From assembly GCF_029490015.1 (NCBI RefSeq), contig NZ_CP120468.1:2914001-2978000 (forward strand): 64,000 bases of DNA, written 5' to 3'. Shown one piece after another: positions 50,916 to 58,481 of the stretch. The translations under genes were made by a program, and so were the position numbers. Within the stretch, counting starts at the first letter, position 1; every line of letters begins with the position of its first letter. Source of the stretch: Halobaculum limi. GTDB taxonomy: Archaea; Halobacteriota; Halobacteria; Halobacteriales; Haloferacaceae. The notes beneath the pieces were generated by a model. The model searched no databases, had not been told where the DNA came from, and saw only the letters and a list, made by a program, of their open reading frames with translations.

Positions 50916-51773
50916 TTACGACGAGTTATTGTTCGCCGCCGCCAGCATCGTCGCCAGTTCGTCGTACGGAATCGCACCCGTCATCGCGTCGTATGTCCCC
51001 TCGTCGCGGAGTTCCGTCGCAATCTCGCGAAGTAACCCGAGCGTCGCGCGCATCGGTCCGGACCCGACGCTCACCCGCGCGGCGCCCGCGTCCGCGAGGT
51101 CGGGGATCGGCGGTGCGCCCGGACCGCCGAGGACGTTGAGCGGCGCGTCGATCCGGTCGACGAGCGCCCGAATCGTCTCCAAGTCGGTCACGCCGGGGAC
51201 GAATACGCAGTCGCTCCCGGCGTCGGCGTACGCAGTGGCTCGCTCCACCGCGTGGTCGAGGCGGTCGGCCTCGTCGCCGACGCCGAGCCAGAACACGTCG
51301 GGTCGCCCGTTGACGACGATGGGCACGCCCGTCTCGCGTGCGGCCTCGCGTGCGGCGCGGACGACGGCCGCGTGGTCCTCGATGGGCGCGAGCGGTGCGT
51401 CGGGGTCGCCGGTGCCGTCTTCGAGGTTGACGCCGACGGCCCCGGCGTCGATGGTCGCTCGCACCGTCTCCGCGACGGCTTCGGGCGTGTCCCCGTAGCC
51501 CGCCTCGATGTCGGCGGTCACCGGCACGTCGACAGCGTTCGCGATGCGTCGGACGGCCGCGAGCATCGTCTCCCGGGAGAGGCGTTCCCCGTCGGGGACG
51601 CCGTGGGCGGCGGCGATTCCTGCGCTCGTCGTCCCCAGTGCGTCGAACCCCGCGTTCGCGAGGACGACCGCACTGCCCGCGTCCCACGCGTTCGGGAGAA
51701 CGAGCGGTCCGCCCGCGTCGTCGTGGAGCGCACGGAACGTCTCGGCTCGCTTGCGCTGTGTCTCGTGGTCCAT
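50916..51773 (-). CDS. isocitrate lyase/PEP mutase family protein
   Basis: A 285-residue TIM-barrel enzyme. NAWDAGSAVVLANAGFDALGTTSAGIA at the N-terminus, TADIEAGYGDTPEAVAETV with the metal-binding Asp/Glu, and NLEDGTGDPDAPL mark the isocitrate lyase/phosphonomutase superfamily, oxaloacetate- or methylisocitrate-type branch. The lyase KKCGH motif is absent, so true isocitrate lyase activity is unlikely; a C-C lyase or phosphonate-related role is possible. The frame runs far upstream antisense to the methyltransferase gene, and the family-based start is used. Confidence 0.85.
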   Translation of the reverse strand: MDHETQRKRAETFRALHDDAGGPLVLPNAWDAGSAVVLANAGFDALGTTSAGIAAAHGVPDGERLSRETMLAAVRRIANAVDVPVTADIEAGYGDTPEAVAETVRATIDAGAVGVNLEDGTGDPDAPLAPIEDHAAVVRAAREAARETGVPIVVNGRPDVFWLGVGDEADRLDHAVERATAYADAGSDCVFVPGVTDLETIRALVDRIDAPLNVLGGPGAPPIPDLADAGAARVSVGSGPMRATLGLLREIATELRDEGTYDAMTGAIPYDELATMLAAANNNSS

Positions 51774-51851
51774 TCTCTGACCTTTGAGCGCGAGGGTGAT
51801 GAACGTCGCCCCGCCGGAGACCCGATCCGCTCTTGCCGTTCGCCGTCCGAG

Positions 51852-52724
51852 GTGACGACGACCACACGGATGCGCCGCTTCACCGCCGACTACCTCGAAC
51901 GCACGCGCCGCGGGATGTGGGAGTCGCGAGAGGCGCTCCAGCCACTCGAACTGGACTCGCGCACCCGCATCCTCGACGTCGGCTGTGGGACGGGCGAACT
52001 CACGCGGGTCCTCGCGGAGGAGGCCCCCGACGCGCGAGTGGTCGGCGTCGACGCCGACCGCGATCTGCTCGCGACCGCGCACGACGAGTCCACCGCGTCG
52101 AACGGGGACGCCGACCGCGACATCGACTACTGCGCGGGTGACGCCACCCGCCTCCCGTTCCCAGACGACGCCTTCGATCTGGTCGTCTGTCAGGCGCTGT
52201 TGATCAACCTCCCCGACCCTGCCGCGGCCGTTCGAGAGTTCGCCCGCGTCTCCTCGGAGTTGGTCGCCGCGGTCGAACCCGACAACGCCGACGTAGAGGT
52301 GACTTCGAGCGTCGACAGCGAGGCCGGACTGGAACGACGGGTCCGCGCGGCGTACATCGCGGGCGTCGAGACGGACGTGGCGATGGGCGACCGCGTGCGC
52401 GAGCAGTTCCGCGCGGCGGGCCTGTCGGACGTCACGGCGCGCCGCTACCGCCACGAGAAGCGTATCGACCCACCGTACTCTGAAGCGGATCTCACGGACG
52501 TCGCGCGGAAGGCAAGCGGCGCGGGGCTCGCAGACCACGAGACGGAACTCCGGCGTGCGCTCGCGAGCGACGGCGACGACGATGGGAGCGCCGCCGCCGA
52601 CGGCTACGACGCGCTCAGACGCGAGTGGCGCGAGATGGGACGAACTGCGGCGAAACAGGCACAAGACGGCGAGTACGTCCGCGTCGAGACGGTGCCGTTC
52701 GACGTGACCGTGGGCGAGGTCTGA
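51852..52724 (+). CDS. class I SAM-dependent methyltransferase
   Basis: A 290-residue Rossmann methyltransferase. RILDVGCGTGELTRVLAEE is the SAM-binding motif I, VVGVDADRDLLATA motif II, and CAGDATRLPFPDDAFDLVVCQALLINL motif III. The C-terminal 100 residues contain ADLTDVARKASGAGLADHETELRRAL. Substrate unknown. GTG at 51852 is chosen; ATG at 51870, MRRFTADYLERTRRG, is nearly as good. It is divergent from the PEP mutase-like gene, 78 bases away. Confidence 0.86.
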   Translation: MTTTTRMRRFTADYLERTRRGMWESREALQPLELDSRTRILDVGCGTGELTRVLAEEAPDARVVGVDADRDLLATAHDESTASNGDADRDIDYCAGDATRLPFPDDAFDLVVCQALLINLPDPAAAVREFARVSSELVAAVEPDNADVEVTSSVDSEAGLERRVRAAYIAGVETDVAMGDRVREQFRAAGLSDVTARRYRHEKRIDPPYSEADLTDVARKASGAGLADHETELRRALASDGDDDGSAAADGYDALRREWREMGRTAAKQAQDGEYVRVETVPFDVTVGEV

Positions 52725-52746
52725 CGGGCGACTACGGCCAGTCGCC

Positions 52747-53394
52747 TCACACCACGTCGCCGCGGACGGTCGCCCCCTCTTGCGCCTCACGGTACGACTC
52801 CATCGCGTCGACGATGTCGTCGGCCTCCGCGTCCTCGACGCCGAGCATCTCCAGTGCGCCCGACAGCGTCGGGAACGGCAGGTCGCCGCCGCGGAGTTTC
52901 GCCATCGTCTCGGTCGCGCGTTGCCCCTCGCCGTACAACTGGACGCCGCGCGGGTCGAGCACCTGTTCGTACGCACCGCGGTCGAGCGCACCCTTCAGTC
53001 GCTGTTTCACGTTCTGGTCGAACGGCGCGTTACACACCTCCAAGTGGATCGGTTCGTCGTCGGGGAGGAGGTGTGCCGCGAGACACTTCTCGGGAGCAGC
53101 GTAGCCGTTGTCGTTGACACGGATGTGTTCCGGATACTCGCGGGCCCACTCGGCGGAGACGGAGCGACCGATTCCTTTCACGCCGTGTGAGCGCTCGAAC
53201 TCGTCGGCGGCGTCGGGGTCGTCGCCACGCATCAGGATGTCCTTCGTCACGTACACGTCGAGTCGGTCGATGGGATCGAGGCCGAGGGCGACGTCGCCGT
53301 ACACCCACACCTCCCGAACTGGCACCGGCATCGGCCCCTCGTCGACGGCGTCGATGATCGACTCCACGCGGTCGAGGGCCGCCTCGCGTTCCAT
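52747..53394 (-). CDS. conserved haloarchaeal protein (DUF7095-like)
   Basis: A 215-residue acidic protein. EVWVYGDVALGLDPIDRLDVYVTKDILMRG and PFDQNVKQRLKGALDRGAYEQVLDPRG are stretches conserved in a haloarchaeal family without known function. The segment with GDVALGLDPIDRLDVYV has the look of a nucleotidyltransferase-like core (G-D...DxD), but I do not rely on this. It converges with the methyltransferase gene; DUF4442 follows upstream on the same strand. Confidence 0.7.
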   Translation of the reverse strand: MEREAALDRVESIIDAVDEGPMPVPVREVWVYGDVALGLDPIDRLDVYVTKDILMRGDDPDAADEFERSHGVKGIGRSVSAEWAREYPEHIRVNDNGYAAPEKCLAAHLLPDDEPIHLEVCNAPFDQNVKQRLKGALDRGAYEQVLDPRGVQLYGEGQRATETMAKLRGGDLPFPTLSGALEMLGVEDAEADDIVDAMESYREAQEGATVRGDVV

Positions 53395-53425
53395 ACGCGG
53401 GGAAGGCGAGCGACCGGCAAGCGTC

Positions 53426-53887
53426 TTACGCGTCTCGTCTGACGTAGACGGTCTTCTCGACCTCGGCGTGGACCGTCCCCTCGCCGTCGACGAGGGCGAC
53501 GTCGTACTCGCGGTCGCACGACTCGCCCGGGTCGAGTGACTCGCGGATGTCGCGCACCTCATCGTCCGACACCTCGAACTCGGCGTGCAGCGTCTCGGTC
53601 GCGGGTTCGCGAAACTGTATCTCGGCGGCCTTGTCCCAGACGGTGAACGCGTCGCCAAGGCGTCGCTGCAGGAGGACGACGTACACCGGGTCGACGGCGG
53701 CGTACATACTCCCGCCGAACATCGTCCCCATCCCATTTCGCGTCCGCCACGTCAGTGGGAGTTCTACTGTGGCCGCGGAGAAGTCGGCCGCCAACGACGT
53801 GACCGACGCGCCAGTCATCCAGAACGACGGGTAGTACGAGAAGGCGAGTCGGTACGCCGTCGCCCGAATCCGGTCGATCCAGCCCAT
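53426..53887 (-). CDS. DUF4442 hotdog-fold protein
   Basis: A 153-residue protein with SYYPSFWMTGASVTSLAADFS, ELPLTWRTRNGMGTMFGGSMYAAVDPVYVVLLQRRLG and FTVWDKAAEIQFREPA, the signatures of DUF4442, a hotdog family related to thioesterases. The catalytic role is not established. The frame is open upstream, but MGWIDRIRATAYRLAF is the family start. It ends 31 bases before the next gene on the same strand. Confidence 0.88.
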   Translation of the reverse strand: MGWIDRIRATAYRLAFSYYPSFWMTGASVTSLAADFSAATVELPLTWRTRNGMGTMFGGSMYAAVDPVYVVLLQRRLGDAFTVWDKAAEIQFREPATETLHAEFEVSDDEVRDIRESLDPGESCDREYDVALVDGEGTVHAEVEKTVYVRRDA

Positions 53888-53992
53888 ACCGAACGGTCCG
53901 GGCGGCGTGTGATGAGACTGTCCTTCGCGGGCGACGCGAGTGCGTTTCGCGGTGCGAAACGGGTATGCCCACGGCCGCGCAACCCGCCGGTA

Positions 53993-54964
53993 ATGGACTG
54001 CGACAGGTGCGGCGCGGACGCGGTGATGCACGCGGCCTACTCGGGGGCGCATCTGTGTGAGTCGCACTTCCGAGAGTCGGTGGAGCGTCGCGTCCGGCGG
54101 CGCGTCCGCGAGGACGACCTCCTGCCCGACGACGCCACGCCCGACGACCCCGAACGCTGGGTCATCGGTCTCTCGGGCGGGAAAGACAGCGTCGTCCTCG
54201 CGACGGTCCTCGACGAGACGTTCGCCGAGGACCCGCGCATCGAGATGGTCGCCCTCTCCATCCACGAGGGCATCGAGGGGTACCGCGACGCCTCACTCGA
54301 CGCCTGCGAGCAACTCGCGGCCGACTTGGAGATGCGCCACGAGGTGGTGTCGTACGAGGAGGAACTCGGCGTGCGGATGGACGACGTGGTCGAAGACGAC
54401 CCCGAGGGGATGGCCGCCTGCGCCTACTGCGGGGTGTTCCGTCGGGACCTGTTGGAGACGTTCGCCGCCGATCTCGGCGCCGACAAACTGCTCACCGGCC
54501 ACAACCTCGACGACGAGGCGCAGACGGCGCTGATGAACTTCTTCGAAGGCGACGTGGCACAGATGGCCAAGCACTTCGACGCCTCACTCGGCCCGTTCCC
54601 CGAACGGCGCGAGAGCGAGCACTTCATCCCGCGAGCGAAGCCCCTGCGGGACGTCCCCGAGAAGGAGGTGGCGCTGTACTGCCACCTGCGCGACTTGCCC
54701 TCGCATATGGCCGAGTGCCCCCACGCCAGCGAGGCGTACCGCGGCGAGATTCAGGAACTCCTCTTAGAGATGGAGGAACGTCACCCCGGCGTCAGACACT
54801 CGATTATGGCGGGCTACGAGGAACTGTCGGGCATCCTCGCCGGCGAGTACCGCGAAGACGGCGACGGCGGCCCCGACCTCTCGCCGTGTGATAACTGTGG
54901 GTCGAAGACCGCCCGCGATGTCTGTCGCAAGTGCGAACTCGTGGCCGCGATCGACGCGGCGTAA
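53993..54964 (+). CDS. ncsA: tRNA 2-thiolation protein NcsA (TtuA/Ctu1 family)
   Basis: A 323-residue PP-loop ATPase that installs 2-thiouridine at tRNA position 34 using SAMP2 thiocarboxylate. The N-terminal zinc knuckle is Cys3, Cys6, Cys22 and His25; the PP-loop SGGKDS is at residues 61-66; CAYCG holds catalytic/Fe-S cysteines and GHNLDDEAQT is the family motif. The C-terminal CDNCG and CRKC pair form a second zinc site. In Haloferax this needs UbaA, encoded at 29262-30077. The start is MDCDRCGADAV; the long open frame upstream overlaps DUF4442 antisense. Confidence 0.94.
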   Translation: MDCDRCGADAVMHAAYSGAHLCESHFRESVERRVRRRVREDDLLPDDATPDDPERWVIGLSGGKDSVVLATVLDETFAEDPRIEMVALSIHEGIEGYRDASLDACEQLAADLEMRHEVVSYEEELGVRMDDVVEDDPEGMAACAYCGVFRRDLLETFAADLGADKLLTGHNLDDEAQTALMNFFEGDVAQMAKHFDASLGPFPERRESEHFIPRAKPLRDVPEKEVALYCHLRDLPSHMAECPHASEAYRGEIQELLLEMEERHPGVRHSIMAGYEELSGILAGEYREDGDGGPDLSPCDNCGSKTARDVCRKCELVAAIDAA

Positions 54965-55080
54965 GTGCGCAATCAGGCGTAAACGCGTCATATCGACTGT
55001 ATACGACGTACTCGGACGAGCGAGCCGCCGGCTCGGGGTCGTGGAAAATGGTGAGAGAACCGTCGCAGGAATCCGCCCGG

Positions 55081-56271
55081 TTAGCGGATGACGTCGAGAC
55101 CGTTGCTGCGTTCGCTCTGCTGGTCACGGCCGCCGTCGGACTGCCACGCTGCCTCCTGCCCGTTGGACTGGGCGTTGGCCTTCGCGTCGAAGTCCATCTG
55201 CTCGCCGCCCTCGATGCTCGCGCGGGACTTGTCGGCCTGCTTCTGCGTGCTCGGGCCGAGGACCTGTGCGCTCTGGACGCCCGTCATAATCGCCATGACG
55301 CGGACCTTTCCTTTGTACTCCTCCTGGATGCGCGCGCCCCAGATGACGTTCGCGCTCGCCTCCAGTCGCTCGGTGATGTTGTCGGCGATGCCCTCGGCCT
55401 CCTTCAGCGTGAGGTCGGGGCCGCCGGTGATGTGGACGAGGCCACCCGACGCGCCGCGGTAGTCCACGTCCAGTAGCGGGTGGTTCATCGCGTCGTTCAC
55501 CACTTCCTGCGTCTTGTTCTTGTCCTGGGTCTCGCCGACGAGCATCACCGCGACGCCGCCCTGATTCATAATCGTGGACATGTCCGCGTAGTCCAGGTTG
55601 ATCAGGCTCGGCTGGGTGATGGTCTCGGAGATGCCCTTGACCGTCTCGGCGATGATCTGGTCCATCACCGAGAACGCCTTGCCGATGGGCAGGTTCGGCA
55701 CGTAGTCGAGGAGGCGGTTGTTGTCGAGGACGATGATGGAATCGGCCTCGTTGCGGAGGTTCTCCAGTCCCTCCTCGGCTTTCACCGTGCGGGCACGCTC
55801 GACGTTGAACGGCGTCGAGACCATACCCACGACGATCGCGCCCTGCTCTTTCGCGATCTTCGAGACGACGGGGGCCGCACCGGTGCCGGTGCCGCCGCCC
55901 ATCCCCGCGGTGACGAACACGAGGTCCGCGTCGCCGAGGACCTCCTTGATCGTCCCTTGGGCCATCTCGGTCGCACGCGACCCCATACTGGGGTCGCCAC
56001 CGGCACCGAGCCCCTGCGTGAGCGACTTGCCCACGAGGATCTTGGTGTCGGCCTCGATCATCTTGAGGTGCTGTTTGTCGGTGTTGATGGCGACGGTCTC
56101 CGCGCCGTCGACGCCGATGTTGTACAGGCGGTTGATCGTGTTGTTGCCGGCACCGCCAGCGCCGATGATGACGATTCGGGGCTCTCCGAACTCGTCGTCG
56201 TCGTCCATCTCTGCCATACTCCGCTGCTCGGCCTCGGCGTTCTCCAAGGCGTCTTGAACGATATCCTGCAT
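55081..56271 (-). CDS. ftsZ2: cell division protein FtsZ2
   Basis: A 396-residue tubulin homologue that constricts the division ring in haloarchaea. [15 protein letters not shown] (from residue 35) and the tubulin signature GGGTGTG (125-131) bind [18 protein letters not shown] is the T7 catalytic loop. The N-terminal [16 protein letters not shown] and C-terminal GLDVIR are FtsZ2-type rather than FtsZ1. The C-terminal Gln/Ser-rich linker (about 340-388) is disordered. The gene follows cdrS by three bases and shares its promoter. Confidence 0.96.
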   Translation of the reverse strand: MQDIVQDALENAEAEQRSMAEMDDDDEFGEPRIVIIGAGGAGNNTINRLYNIGVDGAETVAINTDKQHLKMIEADTKILVGKSLTQGLGAGGDPSMGSRATEMAQGTIKEVLGDADLVFVTAGMGGGTGTGAAPVVSKIAKEQGAIVVGMVSTPFNVERARTVKAEEGLENLRNEADSIIVLDNNRLLDYVPNLPIGKAFSVMDQIIAETVKGISETITQPSLINLDYADMSTIMNQGGVAVMLVGETQDKNKTQEVVNDAMNHPLLDVDYRGASGGLVHITGGPDLTLKEAEGIADNITERLEASANVIWGARIQEEYKGKVRVMAIMTGVQSAQVLGPSTQKQADKSRASIEGGEQMDFDAKANAQSNGQEAAWQSDGGRDQQSERSNGLDVIR

Positions 56272-56274
56272 TGA

Positions 56275-56463
56275 TTACACCTTGGCCCAGCTGCGTTTAC
56301 TGCGCTCGCCTCGCGTCCGCTCGCCCGACTCCGCCTGCTCGTTGAGCATGTCGCGGACCGCCGAGCGGATCGCTTCGCTTCGATTCGGGAACTCGCCCGT
56401 CTCGACCATCTGTTCAACCTCCTCGATCTGCTGTTTCGGAATTCGTAGTGTCACACGTTCCAT
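56275..56463 (-). CDS. cdrS: CdrS ribbon-helix-helix regulator
   Basis: A 62-residue protein: [19 protein letters not shown] forms the DNA-contacting strand and first helix and [16 protein letters not shown] the second, a CopG/MetJ fold. The basic tail [13 protein letters not shown] follows. The cdrS-ftsZ2 pair has been shown in Halobacterium and Haloferax to be co-transcribed and to control division. The start is the ATG at 56463, since the frame upstream lacks family similarity. A GTAAGAC inverted repeat lies at its predicted start point of transcription. Confidence 0.93.
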   Translation of the reverse strand: MERVTLRIPKQQIEEVEQMVETGEFPNRSEAIRSAVRDMLNEQAESGERTRGERSKRSWAKV

Positions 56464-56549
56464 TGTTGTGCATTCCCCCGGTAAGACGACGACACGCGAC
56501 CGTGCCCCCACGACCCGAAGTTCGGAGTTTCCCCGCCCCGAATCGGCTC

Positions 56550-56568
56550 GTAAGACAAGCCGTCTTAC
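56550..56568. promoter_or_regulatory. GTAAGAC-N5-GTCTTAC operator candidate for cdrS-ftsZ2
   Basis: A perfect inverted repeat with 7-base arms and a 5-base spacer covers the transcription start predicted from the TATA box at 56593-56602. Ribbon-helix-helix proteins bind such short dyads, and both CdrS and CdrL carry that fold, so autoregulation by one of them is plausible. Confidence 0.65.
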
Positions 56569-56592
56569 GCAGTAGTATCAACATACCCGTTG

Positions 56593-56602
56593 TATATAAA
56601 AA
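56593..56602 (-). promoter_or_regulatory. TATA element of cdrS-ftsZ2
   Basis: TTTTTATATA on the minus strand lies in an AT-rich patch. Initiation is expected near 56570, leaving a leader of about 105 bases that holds one GTAAGAC copy. Confidence 0.65.
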
Positions 56603-56610
56603 TACCGCCG

Positions 56611-56620
56611 ATTGTATGAC
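56611..56620 (-). promoter_or_regulatory. GTCATACAAT element upstream of the cdrS TATA box
   Basis: The same decamer occurs at 57315-57324 upstream of the cdrL TATA box, in the same orientation and with its near edge about 14 bases from the centre of each TATA element. It differs by one base from the GTAAGAC-type heptamer over its first seven positions (GTCATAC against GTCTTAC). Confidence 0.6.
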
Positions 56621-56679
56621 AGGTAGCGTCATCTTGTCTTACAGGCGTCCGCCTGCCCAGCGACGCCGGTCGGGCTGTC

Positions 56680-57273
56680 TTACCGTTTGTCGAGGACGTC
56701 CGCCGCCGGCGTCCGACGCCCACAGCCGGGACAGAATCCCCAGTCCGAGCGGAGTTCGTCGCCGCACTCACAGAACAGGCGGTTCGACGCCTTCTCACCG
56801 CAGTTGGGGCAGTACACGTGGTCGTCAGACACCGATTCGCCGCACTGCGCACACGAGTGATCGGCCGTGTCCGACGGCGCTGCCGCACGCTCGCTCGATG
56901 GCGTCCGACGGTCCGCGCTCGGAGCCGTCTCCGTCACGTCGTCGCGGTCGACGGTCGCGGTGTCGCCACCCTCGACGTTTACCGTCAAGTTCACAGACGG
57001 CGATTCGGGGACGACGGTCCGACCGACGGCTGGTCGGTCGTGGTGGCGCAGTTCCAGCACCTCGTCGAGTCGCGCGTCCACCAGTTCGTCGACGCGGGTC
57101 GCCAACGCGTCGTCGAGCGACGTGCCGTCCGTCTCGTCGACAACGTCGTCCGACGAGTCGGCGTCGTCGAGGTACGCACGCAGGGCCTCCCGCATCACCT
57201 CGCTTTTCGACCCCTCGAGCGACTCGAGGCGGTCGACGAGGTCCGCGTCCGCGCGGAAGGTGATTTTGCTCAT
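56680..57273 (-). CDS. cdrL: CdrL: ribbon-helix-helix and double zinc ribbon regulator
   Basis: A 197-residue protein. Residues 1-40 (KITFRADADLVDRLESLEG, SKSEVMREALRAYL) are a ribbon-helix-helix DNA-binding domain, followed by an acidic linker and two C-terminal zinc ribbons, CAQCG...CPNCG and CECG...CPGCG. This matches CdrL, reported as a regulator encoded beside cdrS-ftsZ2. It ends 217 bases before cdrS on the same strand. It has its own leaderless promoter. Confidence 0.9.
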   Translation of the reverse strand: MSKITFRADADLVDRLESLEGSKSEVMREALRAYLDDADSSDDVVDETDGTSLDDALATRVDELVDARLDEVLELRHHDRPAVGRTVVPESPSVNLTVNVEGGDTATVDRDDVTETAPSADRRTPSSERAAAPSDTADHSCAQCGESVSDDHVYCPNCGEKASNRLFCECGDELRSDWGFCPGCGRRTPAADVLDKR

Positions 57274-57297
57274 TGTCGGCCGTGTTGTTACACATCA

Positions 57298-57305
57298 CAT
57301 ATCAA
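57298..57305 (-). promoter_or_regulatory. TATA element of cdrL
   Basis: TTGATATG is centred 28 bases before the ATG, consistent with a leaderless message. A GTCATACAAT element (57315-57324) lies directly upstream. Confidence 0.5.
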
Positions 57306-57314
57306 TCTGTCCCA

Positions 57315-57324
57315 ATTGTATGAC
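57315..57324 (-). promoter_or_regulatory. GTCATACAAT element upstream of the cdrL TATA box
   Basis: Identical to the element upstream of cdrS, at matching distance from the TATA box. The shared site suggests that one factor controls both genes. Confidence 0.6.
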
Positions 57325-57424
57325 GAGTCGACACGATCGGAGACACGGTGGGGGGTCGGTCACCACTCGCCGGGGGCGCCGCTGGAATCCCAGTCGTCTT
57401 ACACGACCCGTTCGTGAACCGCGT

Positions 57425-58411
57425 ATGCAGCAGCGAACACTCGGCGACGTTGGTGCGGTCACCGAAATCGGTCTCGGGACGTGGAACATCGGCGGCGACT
57501 GGGGCGACGTCTCCGACGAGGCGGGGCGGGAGGCCGTCCGAACGGCACTCGATGCGGGCGTTGACTTCCTCGACACCGCGGACGTGTACGGCGACGGCCG
57601 CAGCGAACGCCACATCGGCCACGTGCTCGACGAACGCGACGCCCACGACGAGGTGACGGTGGCGACGAAGGCGGGCCGACGCCTTGACCCCCACACCGCA
57701 GACGGCTACACCGCAGAGAACCTCGAACAGTTCGTCGACCGGTCACGGGAGAACCTCGGTGAGGACACCCTCGACCTCCTGCAACTGCACTGCCCCCCGA
57801 CGGACGTGTACTACCGACCAGCGGTGTTCGACGCCCTCGCCGACCTCCGAGCACGCGGGAAAGTAGCCAACTACGGCGTCAGCGTCGAACGCGTCGAGGA
57901 GGCACTGAAGGCCATCGAGTACCCCGGTGTCGAGACGGTTCAGATCATCTTCAACCCCTTCCGCCAGCGACCCGCCGAGTTGTTCTTCGAGGAGGCCGCC
58001 CGCCGCGACGTGGGCGTCATCGTGCGTGTTCCCCTCGCGTCGGGCCTGTTGACGGGGACTATCGACCGCGACGCCACCTTCCCGAAGAACGACCATCGCA
58101 ACTACAACCGCGACGGCGAGGCGTTCGACGTCGGCGAGACGTTCGCCGGCGTTCCCCTCGACGCAGGCGTCGACGCGGTGGAGGCACTGGAACCGTACGT
58201 CCCCGAAGCCCTGTCGCTGGCGCAGTTTACCCTCCGGTGGATCCTCGACTTCGACGCCGTCTCGGCGGTCATCCCCGGGTCGACGACGCCCGCCCACATC
58301 GAGAGCAACGTTGCCGCCGCCGACCACGACCCCCTCGACCACCGCCTGCACGGCGTCGTCCGCGACGTCTACGAGGAGCACGTCGCCGAACACGTCCACA
58401 AGCGGTGGTGA
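57425..58411 (+). CDS. aldo/keto reductase
   Basis: A 328-residue TIM-barrel NADPH oxidoreductase. The catalytic tetrad is visible as Asp and Tyr in DTADVYGDGRSE, Lys in VATKAGRR and His in LLQLHCPP; VIPGSTTPAHIESN binds the cofactor phosphate. Substrate unknown. It is divergent from cdrL, and its promoter region holds a GTCTTAC copy at 57396. The stop codon lies two bases from the palindrome that precedes the metal transporter. Confidence 0.93.
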   Translation: MQQRTLGDVGAVTEIGLGTWNIGGDWGDVSDEAGREAVRTALDAGVDFLDTADVYGDGRSERHIGHVLDERDAHDEVTVATKAGRRLDPHTADGYTAENLEQFVDRSRENLGEDTLDLLQLHCPPTDVYYRPAVFDALADLRARGKVANYGVSVERVEEALKAIEYPGVETVQIIFNPFRQRPAELFFEEAARRDVGVIVRVPLASGLLTGTIDRDATFPKNDHRNYNRDGEAFDVGETFAGVPLDAGVDAVEALEPYVPEALSLAQFTLRWILDFDAVSAVIPGSTTPAHIESNVAAADHDPLDHRLHGVVRDVYEEHVAEHVHKRW

Positions 58412-58412
58412 A

Positions 58413-58426
58413 TTAGACTAGTCTAA
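58413..58426. promoter_or_regulatory. TTAGACTAGTCTAA palindrome, candidate DtxR-family operator
   Basis: A perfect 14-base palindrome with the TTAG...CTAA ends of DtxR/IdeR/SirR-type metal-regulator sites. It lies about 25 bases upstream of the TATA box of a metal-uptake operon, which is the expected context for a Mn, Fe or Zn responsive regulator. A half-like copy occurs near katG. Confidence 0.7.
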
Positions 58427-58446
58427 CTTTCGACTTCGGTCGGAAT

Positions 58447-58455
58447 AACTATATC
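58447..58455 (+). promoter_or_regulatory. TATA element of the metal ABC transporter operon
   Basis: AACTATATC is centred 31 bases before the ATG of the solute-binding gene, giving a leaderless transcript. Confidence 0.55.
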
Positions 58456-58481
58456 CTTCGGGACCCCTCGTTCAGACGAGT

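Larger units (their letters stand above)
56481..56683. repeat. recurring GTAAGAC/GTCTTAC heptamers around cdrS
   Basis: The heptamer occurs at 56481-56487 (leader), 56550-56556 and 56562-56568 (inverted pair), 56636-56642 (upstream of the promoter) and 56677-56683, across the cdrL stop codon; a sixth lies at 57396-57402 upstream of cdrL. Two further copies in the window (near 50857 and 53422) sit in unrelated places, so some matches are chance, but five in 203 bases is strongly clustered. Confidence 0.7.

Noticed and set aside
51774-52991. Upstream extension of the PEP mutase-like frame
   Set aside because: It overlaps the methyltransferase gene on the opposite strand and adds no conserved domain; the family starts at MDHETQRKRAE.
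52747-53394. DUF7095-like protein as a toxin-type nucleotidyltransferase
   Set aside because: The G-D...DxD pattern is too weak, and no partner antitoxin gene is adjacent.
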